Shown: positions 31,564-40,476 of the stretch, piece after piece
Layout of the letters: each line of letters begins with the position of its first letter
Numbering within the stretch: position 1 is the first letter of the stretch
Origin: Xylanibacter ruminicola
GTDB lineage: Bacteria > Bacteroidota > Bacteroidia > Bacteroidales > Bacteroidaceae
Assembly: GCF_900142525.1 (NCBI RefSeq)
Contig: NZ_FRBD01000004.1
Location: 124,001 to 188,000 of the forward strand
Direction of reading: 5' to 3'
DNA: 64,000 nt
Position numbers and translations under genes: made by a program
Notes under the pieces: generated by a model
Database searches by the model: none
Seen by the model: the letters and a program-made list of their open reading frames with translations, nothing else
Told to the model about the DNA's origin: nothing

Positions 31564-33390
31564 TTAATATCCAGGGTTCTGAGTAATTGTTCCCTTATTG
31601 ATTTCCGACTGGGGGAATGGTTCCAGATACATGGCAGGACTCCAGAAAGATGTATATGCCACCGCATCCCAATAGGTCTCAATCCAACTTGCGGCGTAAG
31701 GCCATATTGCTTCATCAGTGTCCTTGATGTTGAACTGAAGCATACGCATCTCACCACCACAGATGCCTTTGTCGATGTCAGCGCGTTTCCAGTGCTTCAC
31801 ATCGAAGTAACGATGATTCTCTTGGAAGAATTCTATGGCATCTTCACGCTGAATAATCGAACGAAGCTTGATTTGATTTGTTTCTGTAATTGCAGGCAAA
31901 CCTGCACGGTTGTGCACTGCATTGAGATACTTCAGAGCATTCTGCGAGTCGTCAATCTCGTTGTAGGCCTCAGCAAGATTCATGTAGGTTTCTGCCAGAC
32001 GAAAGATAGGGACCTCCAGCCAAAGTCGTGAACCAGCTTTGTAATAAAACTTTGTTCTCTCACCACAACCTTTATCACCATCAATGGCATTTGGGAACAC
32101 ATCACCTTTTCCCTTGTCGGCAGCATAACCACCACGGTTCCAACCTTGATTCTGCCAGTTGTACTCGCCAGGGTTGTTCATAGCATCGTGTCCTCCCCAC
32201 TTGATATCAGCCAATGCACGGGCTTCAAGTTTGGCTACATTACTCATCCAATCAGAACCACTACGTGGCGAAGATTCACCCACCTTTGGCCAATCTATAT
32301 CGGTGCCATCAGCAGCATAGTAATTCTCGATAAAATTTGTCAGGACACCACTACAGTCAGTGTCGTAACGGTTAGAAGTCTGATAGTTTGAACAGTTCAT
32401 GAAATTCACCATAGGGTCATTACCAGCATTTCTGTCATTTTTGTATGCTAAAATAATCTCACGGTTTCCTGGTGTTGACGCAGCTGTAGCATAGTCATCG
32501 AAAGCATTTGGATTTGGATGTCCTTCTCCAGCACCACCAGTATTGATGAGTTCCACACCATTCGATTTAGCCCAGTTAAGCACGGCGAGGTTAGCCTCAA
32601 TAGCCTGCTGCCAACGCTGTTTGTCGGCACTCCCAAAGCAAATGAGGTTATTCAAATCGCCATTGTCAAGATAAGGAGTGCTGCTGTTGAACAATGGACG
32701 GGCTGCGAAAAGTAATGCACGAGCCTTGATGGCGAGAACAGCTCCTTTTGTCATACGGCCAGTGTTGGCTCCGTCCCACTTATCCGGAACAAGAGCGTAA
32801 GCCTCGTCGCAGAGTTCGAGAATGTAATCGAGCGTACCCTGCAATGACTCACGACCTGCAGTAAGATCATCGCTTGCCACGAACGATTTCTCAACGCGGG
32901 GCACACCACCATAGCGGTAAAACATTCCCATGTAACGGTAAGCGATAAGAGCAGTTACCTCACCTTTGATGCTTGCCTTCTCTGCATCACTCATGTCAGG
33001 TACGTTATCGATATTCTCTTTTACAAGGAAACACTGGCGGATGAACTTCCAGTTATTGCCATAGTGGTCAGCACCGGCATCCGAACCGTCTGTGCCATTC
33101 ACCGACAGACCTTGCTGCACGATATTGTAACTGCCATGCCAACTGTAACCACGACCTACCTCTCCAGAAATAGCTCCCAAAGTACAGTGGCCTATGCCCA
33201 TACCACCAGGCCAACCATGACGCAGCACATTGTCGTAGCATGTCATCAAGGCAGAAAAAGCATTCTTACTCGAACCATAAACGGCCTCTTGGTCTACGGT
33301 TCCTGTAGTATCAGGCTTTTCTAAAAACTCACTGCATGAGGTAAACACCAAAGTTGAAACAATGAGTAGACTTTTTATATTTATTTTCAT
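31564..33390 (-). CDS. SusD/RagB-family outer-membrane glycan-binding lipoprotein (copy 2)
   Basis: A 608-residue lipoprotein (lipobox VFTSC). SusD hallmarks: SEFLEKPDTTGTVDQEAVYGS at the N-terminus (first part after the anchor), helical scaffold segments such as ALIAYRYMGMFYRYGGVPRVEKS and AVLAIKARALLFAARPL, and the C-terminal motif FFQENHRYFDVKHW ending in QNPGY. It forms the lid of the SusC encoded just upstream. It differs clearly from copy 1, so the operon appears to hold two independent SusCD pairs rather than a recent duplication. Confidence 0.93.
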   Translation of the reverse strand: MKINIKSLLIVSTLVFTSCSEFLEKPDTTGTVDQEAVYGSSKNAFSALMTCYDNVLRHGWPGGMGIGHCTLGAISGEVGRGYSWHGSYNIVQQGLSVNGTDGSDAGADHYGNNWKFIRQCFLVKENIDNVPDMSDAEKASIKGEVTALIAYRYMGMFYRYGGVPRVEKSFVASDDLTAGRESLQGTLDYILELCDEAYALVPDKWDGANTGRMTKGAVLAIKARALLFAARPLFNSSTPYLDNGDLNNLICFGSADKQRWQQAIEANLAVLNWAKSNGVELINTGGAGEGHPNPNAFDDYATAASTPGNREIILAYKNDRNAGNDPMVNFMNCSNYQTSNRYDTDCSGVLTNFIENYYAADGTDIDWPKVGESSPRSGSDWMSNVAKLEARALADIKWGGHDAMNNPGEYNWQNQGWNRGGYAADKGKGDVFPNAIDGDKGCGERTKFYYKAGSRLWLEVPIFRLAETYMNLAEAYNEIDDSQNALKYLNAVHNRAGLPAITETNQIKLRSIIQREDAIEFFQENHRYFDVKHWKRADIDKGICGGEMRMLQFNIKDTDEAIWPYAASWIETYWDAVAYTSFWSPAMYLEPFPQSEINKGTITQNPGY

Positions 33391-33409
33391 ATTTTGAATC
33401 TCCTATTTT

Positions 33410-36400
33410 TTAGAAACGGAAGCTAAGACCTATAGTGACCACCTTTGTCAGAGGATAGATGTAAGCACTTCCATCAGTTGTTTCTGGATCAATACCATAA
33501 TCAGAAAGGGCATTCTTGAATGTGTATACGTTATTAGCATTAGCATATACACGCAAACCTTCTATTATCCGAGTCTTCTTTGAAAGATCGAACGTGTAGC
33601 CGACCTCAATATTCTTCAATTTGAAGTGGTTTGTTGACTTCACCCAGTAGTCACTCTGCAGGTAGTTGTTGTGACCGGATGTTGCGTCGTAGGTAGCACG
33701 TGGATAAGTTATCTCCTCACCTGCAAGATATTTCTCTTGCGTCCAACGCCCATCATACTGCCACTTCCAGGCATTACCTGCCGATTTGAAGAATGGGATG
33801 GTGTAACCGCTGCTCAAATAGTACGAACCATTAAGACTACCAGTGAAAAGCAAACGCAGGTCAAAGCCCTTGTATGCTATTTGCGCCTTGAAACCGAAGT
33901 GATACTCCGCATAGTTTGGTTTGCCGATAGGTGCACGGTCGTTCTGATCTATCTTACCATCACCGTCGAGATCCTTGTAACGAATGTCACCAAGGGTTGC
34001 CGCATTACCTGTATAGGTGTTGTAAGGACGGGCATCGAGTTCTTCTTGAGTGTTGAAGAGTCCATCGCTCTGCAGACCGAAACGCTGACCGATAGCATGG
34101 CCTGTCTCGTTCATCCATGGGTAAGGGTTGGAAGCCTCAGCCTTGTAGATAATCTTATTTTTAGCATAGCTGATGTTACCACTGATAGTGTAGAGCAGTT
34201 TGCCTCTGCTCTCCGTCCAGTTGACAACAGCCTCGAAACCATGGTTCTCGGTGATTCCCACATTTGCAGGAGGAACATCGCCCATTGACACACCATATAT
34301 GGCTGGGATGGTTCCGAGAGTAGTAAGGATGTTGTCACGCTTCTCGTAGAACCAGTCATAGTCAATAGAGAGGCGGTTCTTGAAGAACTTTGTCTCTACA
34401 CCTACATCATACTTGCGGGCGCGTTCCCATGTGATATCAGGATTACCCAGACTACCTTCAACAGCTCCAGCGAAATATGTATTTTGTACCGAACCATTGC
34501 TATTGCCAAGGTAATATCCGTTTTGGTTCAGGTTATAGGTATTAGGCAGATAGTAGTAGCGACGACTTCCGCCTAGTTGGTCGTTACCCACCTCTCCGTA
34601 AGAAGCACGAATCTTCATGAAGGTGAGGATGTCGTTTTCAGGGAAGAACTTCTCAGCTGTTGGTACCCAACCGATAGACAGCGCAGGGAAAAGGCCGAAT
34701 CGCTTACCTTCACGAAACTGCTCTGTTCCGTTGTAACCGGCGTTTATCTCTGCCATATATTTATTGTCATAGTTATAAGTTACACGTCCCACAAAACCCA
34801 TGATTCCAGATGGCACATGGTAGGAATCGTTTGGCATGGTATATTTTGAAGCCTTGCCAAGGAACAATGCTCCTACATTGTGCTTGCCAAACGAGCCTGA
34901 CCAGTCTACACTAGCATCGACATATATCTTATTCCAGTTGGAATATCCGTAAGACTCGAAATTGCCACCTCCCATTGATCCTCCAAAGAAGTCGAAGATA
35001 TTTGGATTTTCTGCATTACGCTGAATAGTGTATGAAGGAATGGACGGGGTGAATTTCACCAATCGGTTGTAGTTGTCCTGGTATGACACTGTGGCGTGCG
35101 CATTCAGTCCTGGCAGCAGGTAGTCCATGTTGTAGTTCAGACGGATGCTGTTGTCGAGCAAGCTATTAAAGATTGTATGCGAACCGCTGACAAGCAAGTT
35201 GTAGACAGCATTCTGGTTGCCGATGCTGCTATTCGTCTTTGATGCAAGAGGATTCTGTTCCGAACCAGCAATACCAGAGAAACCATTGATAAGATGATTG
35301 TCTACAATACCTGGACAGGTAAATGGGGTGCTGTCGTAGATGTACTGCATAATAATCTTATAGCGGCCCGACATATCATAAGGTTCGGCATTGTTGCCGG
35401 GGCCTGTGGTCTCACCAAACTGCCCAGCAGAATTTATGGAGAGAGTAAGGTTCTTGGCAATGTTAATATCAAAGTTACTACGGAAATTGTAGCGGTTGAA
35501 GACAGACTGCGTGCTTGCTCCATAATAAGATACTGAATTGGTTATACCCTCCTGACGGAAATAACCGAACGATACGAAGTACTTCACTCTGTCCGTACCA
35601 CCCGACACGTTAATGTTGGCCTGATACTGAGGTGCAGCCCTGTTGAACTGCTCCTTATACAGATCGTGCGAACCATAGTAGATGGCTGGCGATGCATTGA
35701 GCGCAGCCTTCTGCTCAGGTGTGAGATTCATGGCCTCTACCTCCTGAGGGGTGAAGTCACGATTGTTTTTGAATTTCCACAGGTCATAGTCATCATATAT
35801 ATAAGCTGAGAGCGACTCCTTGCCAGGGAAACCATTCTGCTCATTGCGGATAGCTTCATTACGGAAGAGTGCATACTCGTATGATGTCACTCCCTTCTGG
35901 AGTGTTGTTGCCTTTGTCACACCGTAACTGGCTGAGAAATTGATACTCGGCTTGCCTGTTGTACCACGCTTTGTGGTGACGATAATTACACCATTAGCAC
36001 CACGCACACCGTATACTGCAGTAGAAGAGGCATCCTTCAGAATACTGATACCCTGGATTTCATTGGCATCCATCGCGTTGAACTCGGCCATGGCTTGCTC
36101 CGATGACTGTTCCACCCCATCGATGATTATGAGTGGTGCACTCGAACCATAGGTCGAAATACCACGGATATGCAGGTTTGCATCGTTGCGACCAGGCTCA
36201 CCAGAGCTCTGCAGACCCGATACGCCTGCCGCAACACCAAGAAGTGCTGTAGACACGTTTGCTACAGGCGAAGCAAGCACTTCGCTACCATTGATAGACG
36301 AGATGGCACCTGTCACATTCACCTTCTTCTGTTTGGCAAAGGCAGTGACAACAACCTCGTCCATCAGATTTGCATCAGGAAGAAGAGTTACATTGACTAT

Positions 36401-36685
36401 CTGCTGCTTGGCTGTAACAGACTTCTCAGTAGTCTTATAGCCAACATAGCTAAACTCCAACACAATAGTTGATTCTGGAACACTAAGGTTATAGCGTCCA
36501 TCCAAATCAGTTATCGAAGCATTAGTCGTTCCTTTCTGGATGACGGTAGCACCAATAAGAGGCTCTCCGTTCTCATCCAGAACAAGACCACTGACAGCCC
36601 TTGTTTGCGCCATAATTGCCGAAGACAAAGTTCCCAAAAATAAAAGAACTATTGTCGGCAGGATTGTCTTAAGTGTTTTGTTCAT
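33410..36685 (-). CDS. SusC/RagA TonB-dependent transporter (copy 2, full length)
   Basis: A 1091-residue outer-membrane glycan importer with the complete SusC layout: signal peptide (1-26), CarboxypepD_reg-like beta-sandwich (about 30-110, VSGLVLDENGEPLIGATV to SYVGYKTTEKSV), TonB box region (LMDEVVVTAFAKQ), plug (LHIRGISTYG, SILKDASSTAVYGVRGANGVIIVTT) and a 22-strand-type barrel ending VVTIGLSFRF. It is followed by its SusD partner after 19 bp and preceded by the GH26 gene. It is the likely main importer of manno-oligosaccharides released by the GH26 enzyme. Confidence 0.95.
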   Translation of the reverse strand: MNKTLKTILPTIVLLFLGTLSSAIMAQTRAVSGLVLDENGEPLIGATVIQKGTTNASITDLDGRYNLSVPESTIVLEFSYVGYKTTEKSVTAKQQIVNVTLLPDANLMDEVVVTAFAKQKKVNVTGAISSINGSEVLASPVANVSTALLGVAAGVSGLQSSGEPGRNDANLHIRGISTYGSSAPLIIIDGVEQSSEQAMAEFNAMDANEIQGISILKDASSTAVYGVRGANGVIIVTTKRGTTGKPSINFSASYGVTKATTLQKGVTSYEYALFRNEAIRNEQNGFPGKESLSAYIYDDYDLWKFKNNRDFTPQEVEAMNLTPEQKAALNASPAIYYGSHDLYKEQFNRAAPQYQANINVSGGTDRVKYFVSFGYFRQEGITNSVSYYGASTQSVFNRYNFRSNFDINIAKNLTLSINSAGQFGETTGPGNNAEPYDMSGRYKIIMQYIYDSTPFTCPGIVDNHLINGFSGIAGSEQNPLASKTNSSIGNQNAVYNLLVSGSHTIFNSLLDNSIRLNYNMDYLLPGLNAHATVSYQDNYNRLVKFTPSIPSYTIQRNAENPNIFDFFGGSMGGGNFESYGYSNWNKIYVDASVDWSGSFGKHNVGALFLGKASKYTMPNDSYHVPSGIMGFVGRVTYNYDNKYMAEINAGYNGTEQFREGKRFGLFPALSIGWVPTAEKFFPENDILTFMKIRASYGEVGNDQLGGSRRYYYLPNTYNLNQNGYYLGNSNGSVQNTYFAGAVEGSLGNPDITWERARKYDVGVETKFFKNRLSIDYDWFYEKRDNILTTLGTIPAIYGVSMGDVPPANVGITENHGFEAVVNWTESRGKLLYTISGNISYAKNKIIYKAEASNPYPWMNETGHAIGQRFGLQSDGLFNTQEELDARPYNTYTGNAATLGDIRYKDLDGDGKIDQNDRAPIGKPNYAEYHFGFKAQIAYKGFDLRLLFTGSLNGSYYLSSGYTIPFFKSAGNAWKWQYDGRWTQEKYLAGEEITYPRATYDATSGHNNYLQSDYWVKSTNHFKLKNIEVGYTFDLSKKTRIIEGLRVYANANNVYTFKNALSDYGIDPETTDGSAYIYPLTKVVTIGLSFRF

Positions 36686-36700
36686 AATGTTATTTTGTTT

Positions 36701-38173
36701 TTATTTTATTCTTATATTTTCTGGTAATGAGTACATATCAGACAGATCATTGCTGAAGAACGTGCGTTTGTCCGAATACATCTTTCTGAAGTTGTCTTCT
36801 GAAGGATGACTTGGATAGACACTGAAGTAGTGCTTGTCAGACTCATTATTTCCAACATACTTATTACGCCACATTACAACCATCGAGATGCGTTTGTCTT
36901 GTGCCGGCTCAAGTATTGAATAGGTCCAATAGTCAGCACGGGTGAACGACTCTACGCCGTCTTCTGTCACACCACATGGTTTACGCTTCATCAAAGAAAT
37001 CTCAGTGGCAATACGAAGGTAATTCGAGAATGCAGCCGGATTCTCGCCATGATAGCAGTCCATGCCTATGAAGTCCACGAATTCATCGCCTGGCCAACGG
37101 TAGAGCAAACGGTTGCGAATAGTCTGGTCATCATACCAGCTGTCCAACTGTGGCGATACTGCATAGAGAAGGTTATGCACTCCCTTTGTGTCACGCAGGT
37201 ATTTCACCATCATCTGCCAGAGCTCTATGAACTCGGTCTCCGTGGTGCACGACGACCCCCACCATGACCATCCCTGAGTGTGCTCGTGGAGCGGACGAAA
37301 AATCACTGGCACGAGGTCTCCCTTGGAGTCTTTGAGGTTCAAACAGAAATCAGCTAATCGGTCGAGCCATGTAAGGAACTTCTCACGTGTGGGGTTGGCA
37401 GGGGTCAGAATGCTCTTCACCACATCCTTGCGAGAATTATCCCAAGAGTCTCCGCCAGTAAGCGGGTTGTTCAGGTGAGCACAAGCCATGATGACTTCTC
37501 CTCGTTCTCTTGCTTCAAGGATCACTCTGCGTCTGATGGCATTTTCTTCACTTCCGTGACGGTCGTCCATGATAGAAGCAAAATCTACGCTGAACACTCC
37601 CGGATAGTCTCCGCAAACGGCTTTCGTGTCTGAACCGCCTGGTTCGTTGTACCAGTAGCGACCATACCACAAATCGTCGTGATGTCCAAACATAAAACCT
37701 TTGTCTGCAATGGTCCAGAGGTTGGCAAACAGAGCCTTGGTCTGTATTGTGGCTTGCTTGTCCACTATCGACAGTTCTTCTACTGGATTCGGATTTCCAT
37801 TCTGAACAATTTGCACAGATTTCGTATAATAGCGATCATTTTTGTCACTTACAGTTATAGTTGCCGAACGTGAGTTTTTTGTCAGGTTGGTTTCCACATC
37901 AAACGGAACCATTGTAGCCTTTGGTGCAACGCCTTCCCTTTGCTTCAGCCAGTCAGCATCGACCGTAACAATATAATCGAAGTTGGTTTCAACCTTTAGC
38001 TCTATCTGCGTCGCACTTGCATCAAGGGGTATGGCTGGACTGACAGAAAGATTCAGGAAACGTGTATCAGAAGGCTCAGGCGCCAGACTTGAATCGCTTG
38101 CACAACTGCAACTGCCTATACCAAGCATTACTATGACAAGCGATATCATAATACTAAACAAGAAATGTTTCAT
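36701..38173 (-). CDS. GH26 endo-beta-mannanase with BACON-type domain
   Basis: A 490-residue lipoprotein-type enzyme (signal GIGSCSC, lipid Cys22 or 24), so probably outer-membrane anchored and surface exposed. Residues about 40-125 form a BACON-like beta domain (VETNFDYIVTVDADWL, SRSATITVSD). Residues about 140-480 are a family 26 barrel: GHHDDLWYGRYW at the start, the acid/base Glu297 in FRPLHEHTQGWSWWG and the nucleophile Glu404 in GVTEDGVESF. GH26 mannanases cut internal beta-1,4-mannosyl bonds and often release mannobiose. This gene is the best indicator that the locus targets beta-mannan. Confidence 0.93.
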   Translation of the reverse strand: MKHFLFSIMISLVIVMLGIGSCSCASDSSLAPEPSDTRFLNLSVSPAIPLDASATQIELKVETNFDYIVTVDADWLKQREGVAPKATMVPFDVETNLTKNSRSATITVSDKNDRYYTKSVQIVQNGNPNPVEELSIVDKQATIQTKALFANLWTIADKGFMFGHHDDLWYGRYWYNEPGGSDTKAVCGDYPGVFSVDFASIMDDRHGSEENAIRRRVILEARERGEVIMACAHLNNPLTGGDSWDNSRKDVVKSILTPANPTREKFLTWLDRLADFCLNLKDSKGDLVPVIFRPLHEHTQGWSWWGSSCTTETEFIELWQMMVKYLRDTKGVHNLLYAVSPQLDSWYDDQTIRNRLLYRWPGDEFVDFIGMDCYHGENPAAFSNYLRIATEISLMKRKPCGVTEDGVESFTRADYWTYSILEPAQDKRISMVVMWRNKYVGNNESDKHYFSVYPSHPSEDNFRKMYSDKRTFFSNDLSDMYSLPENIRIK

Positions 38174-38179
38174 ATCCTG

Positions 38180-39253
38180 TTATTTTGCCAATTCACCATG
38201 CCCTTCTACTGGATTATCCGAACTTTTATGCATCATCCAGAAAGTATTGTGGATGTTGTCGACCATCCAACGAGTGTCTGGCCAGTTCCAGTCAATCACT
38301 TCCTCCGTCACATGTTCACGCATAAATGCACAGTCACCAATTGTGATATCCTTAGTACTGAAGGTATAGGTGCCAGCTGGAAGGAACTTCACCACATACA
38401 ATTCATTGGCATAGTCGGTGTCGTCAATCGCATACACATGAATGTTTCCATCTGAATCCTTTGCCCAGCGGCTTGCGCCAGCAGGGAAGATACGGTAGAA
38501 GGCATTCACATCATTCGTATTGTTGTAGACATAGTTGGCATACGCTCCATTATCACCAGCAAGGTTCACAGTCGTGCCACGAGTCAGACCTGTCTCTGGG
38601 TCAGCGTCTGTCAGCATGAAACTGAGTGTGTTGTCCATCTCGTCGTTGTGAGTATAGCCCTCTCCCCAGTGCCAGCTCTTATCCATATCAGTCGACATGA
38701 CGATAGCGTCAGTCCATCCACCAATGATAACCATTGAACTTTGAGGCGCACTTGCATCCAGAATTCCTGGAATAGGAGCGTGGATATAGGTACCTTCCAA
38801 TGGGTCGGTAAATTGCTCATAATCCACTGTGTAAACACGTGTCTCACCATTGTAGGCGGTAACAGTTAGCTTAGCGCTACCACTGCTCAGATCGATATAG
38901 TCTCCTGCGTTAACAGACGATTCTGGGCAGAATTCGCTCTGTGGGAACTTGAAATCTACAGCATCGACCTTCACCTTCGACATGTCAAGTCCACCAGTGA
39001 TCAGACTCACATGGATAGTTCCTACCCCATCATCACGCCTATCATTAGTAATGACGGCATTACCTATTTGTGACTCAAGACGGAAATTCACTGGCGTTCG
39101 TTCCCTTGTCCATGGATCGACCAATGACTCCGTGTTGCGTTCATCTTCCGAGCATGCCGTAAACGCACATACCCCCAAGAACACATACACAAACAATTTT
39201 AGTCTTTTTCTTGACAAAATCGACTCCATTGTTAGGTTTTTAATTCTTTTCAT
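38180..39253 (-). CDS. SusE-like surface glycan-binding lipoprotein
   Basis: A 357-residue lipoprotein (lipobox FTACSED). The N-terminal part (about 45-145) looks like a PKD/DUF5018-type beta domain (VNAGDYIDLSSGSAKLTV, AYNGETRVYTVDY). The C-terminal part (about 155-340) is a beta-rich, Trp/Asp-rich domain (GGWTDAIVMSTDMDKSWHWG) of the type that binds glycans. In Sus-like loci a lipoprotein in this place assists substrate capture at the surface. Two in-frame ATGs are possible (39253 or 39229). It is the first gene of the 11-gene operon, behind a -7 box about 80 bp upstream. Confidence 0.75.
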   Translation of the reverse strand: MKRIKNLTMESILSRKRLKLFVYVFLGVCAFTACSEDERNTESLVDPWTRERTPVNFRLESQIGNAVITNDRRDDGVGTIHVSLITGGLDMSKVKVDAVDFKFPQSEFCPESSVNAGDYIDLSSGSAKLTVTAYNGETRVYTVDYEQFTDPLEGTYIHAPIPGILDASAPQSSMVIIGGWTDAIVMSTDMDKSWHWGEGYTHNDEMDNTLSFMLTDADPETGLTRGTTVNLAGDNGAYANYVYNNTNDVNAFYRIFPAGASRWAKDSDGNIHVYAIDDTDYANELYVVKFLPAGTYTFSTKDITIGDCAFMREHVTEEVIDWNWPDTRWMVDNIHNTFWMMHKSSDNPVEGHGELAK

Positions 39254-39331
39254 TTTAAATTGTTTTACGTTTATATTTTAATTGGTCAAGTGCCCCTCAC
39301 CCGGGTTTTGAGTTGGCAAACTTTCACGATG

Positions 39332-39339
39332 CAAAGGTA
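39332..39339 (-). promoter_or_regulatory. Promoter and palindrome of the mannan operon
   Basis: TACCTTTG on the minus strand is the -7 box for the operon. It lies in a palindrome, TGCAAAG-N10-CTTTGCA (39330-39353), whose other arm forms a plus-strand -7-like box TATCTTTG (39344-39351). The palindrome may be an operator. Confidence 0.5.
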
Positions 39340-39426
39340 TATATATCTTTGCACAATTTGATGATAATAATTGTTCTTTGATTATACTTTTTTGAATGCT
39401 ACATAATTTAACATTCCTTCCAGGAC

Positions 39427-40455
39427 TCAAAGCCTGCATTCATCAGATTTCAGGTAATCCAAAAGGTCATTTAACGGACAGGTTGCTAAACCAATATTCA
39501 TATCGGCAGCACCATAATAAACATACAACATGCCATCTACCACAACGTTTCCTGTAGGGAAAACACATCCGTTATACAGTCCATGTAGCTCATAATCACA
39601 CTCTGGCTCCAAGATAGGCTGTGGAGTTCTCGCAATCATCCTCAAAGGATTATTGGCATCAAGCAGTACTGCTCCTACACGATAATATCCGCATCCACCA
39701 TGTTCAACACCATGATAGAGCATCAGCCAACCATCTTCTGTTAAAATAGGAGGGGTGCTACCTCCTATCTTCTCCTCCCAAGCCCCCTCTTTTCCTGTCA
39801 TCAAGAGATGACTCTCTTTGGTTTCCCAATCAAGGAGATCGTCAGAGAACTTAACCCAGATAGAGGGATACTTAACGCCATATTTTTCGCCAACATATTG
39901 CTTGGGGCGATGCAGCATGACATATTGTCCATTTACTTTATCAGGAAACAATATGACGTCGCGATCATCCAATACTGGCGAAGTGAGTCGACCTAAACGT
40001 CTATAAGTTACAAAATCGCTGGTAACGGCGAGGGCTGTACCTCCTAAATTCTGAGATATAGCAAGAGGAGCATGACGTCCACACTCTGGAAGCAGAACGA
40101 CATCGTGAGCAAATTTCCAGTATTGTCCTGGCGAATAAGGACGAAAAGCATAAGTGATGTAGAAATCATCATCAAACTTCACAATACGCGGATCTTCTAC
40201 GCAGCCACTATCATAGCCATCATTGCTGGGGCCAAAGGCATAATAATCAGAAACACGCTGAAAATTAACACCATCTTTACTGGTAGCAAGCCCAAAACGG
40301 ATGACATGTTGCTCGTCGTTTCCTGCTGCTCGATACAGCATATAGAATGTACCCTTATCATATATCACGCCAGGGTTACAAGTTATTAGCGACTCCCAAT
40401 CATTGTGCGCATCAGGTGTCAAAATAGGGTTCTTATCTGATTTTCTCAGTTTCAT
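39427..40455 (-). CDS. GH130 beta-mannoside phosphorylase
   Basis: A 342-residue cytosolic protein with no signal peptide. It is a five-bladed beta-propeller of family GH130: NPGVIYDKGTFYMLYRA, the catalytic Asp89 in GCVEDPRI, HAPLAISQNLGGTAL, GGSTPPILTEDGWLMLYHG and the C-terminal VYYGAADMNIGLA. GH130 enzymes split beta-mannosides with phosphate to give mannose 1-phosphate, which saves ATP. It follows the symporter gene by 21 bp, so import and phosphorolysis are coupled. No mannobiose 2-epimerase is in the window, so direct action on beta-1,4-manno-oligosaccharides (GH130_2-like) is as likely as on mannosyl-glucose. Confidence 0.92.
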   Translation of the reverse strand: MKLRKSDKNPILTPDAHNDWESLITCNPGVIYDKGTFYMLYRAAGNDEQHVIRFGLATSKDGVNFQRVSDYYAFGPSNDGYDSGCVEDPRIVKFDDDFYITYAFRPYSPGQYWKFAHDVVLLPECGRHAPLAISQNLGGTALAVTSDFVTYRRLGRLTSPVLDDRDVILFPDKVNGQYVMLHRPKQYVGEKYGVKYPSIWVKFSDDLLDWETKESHLLMTGKEGAWEEKIGGSTPPILTEDGWLMLYHGVEHGGCGYYRVGAVLLDANNPLRMIARTPQPILEPECDYELHGLYNGCVFPTGNVVVDGMLYVYYGAADMNIGLATCPLNDLLDYLKSDECRL

Positions 40456-40476
40456 ACTTCGTTTTTTTTAATTGAG

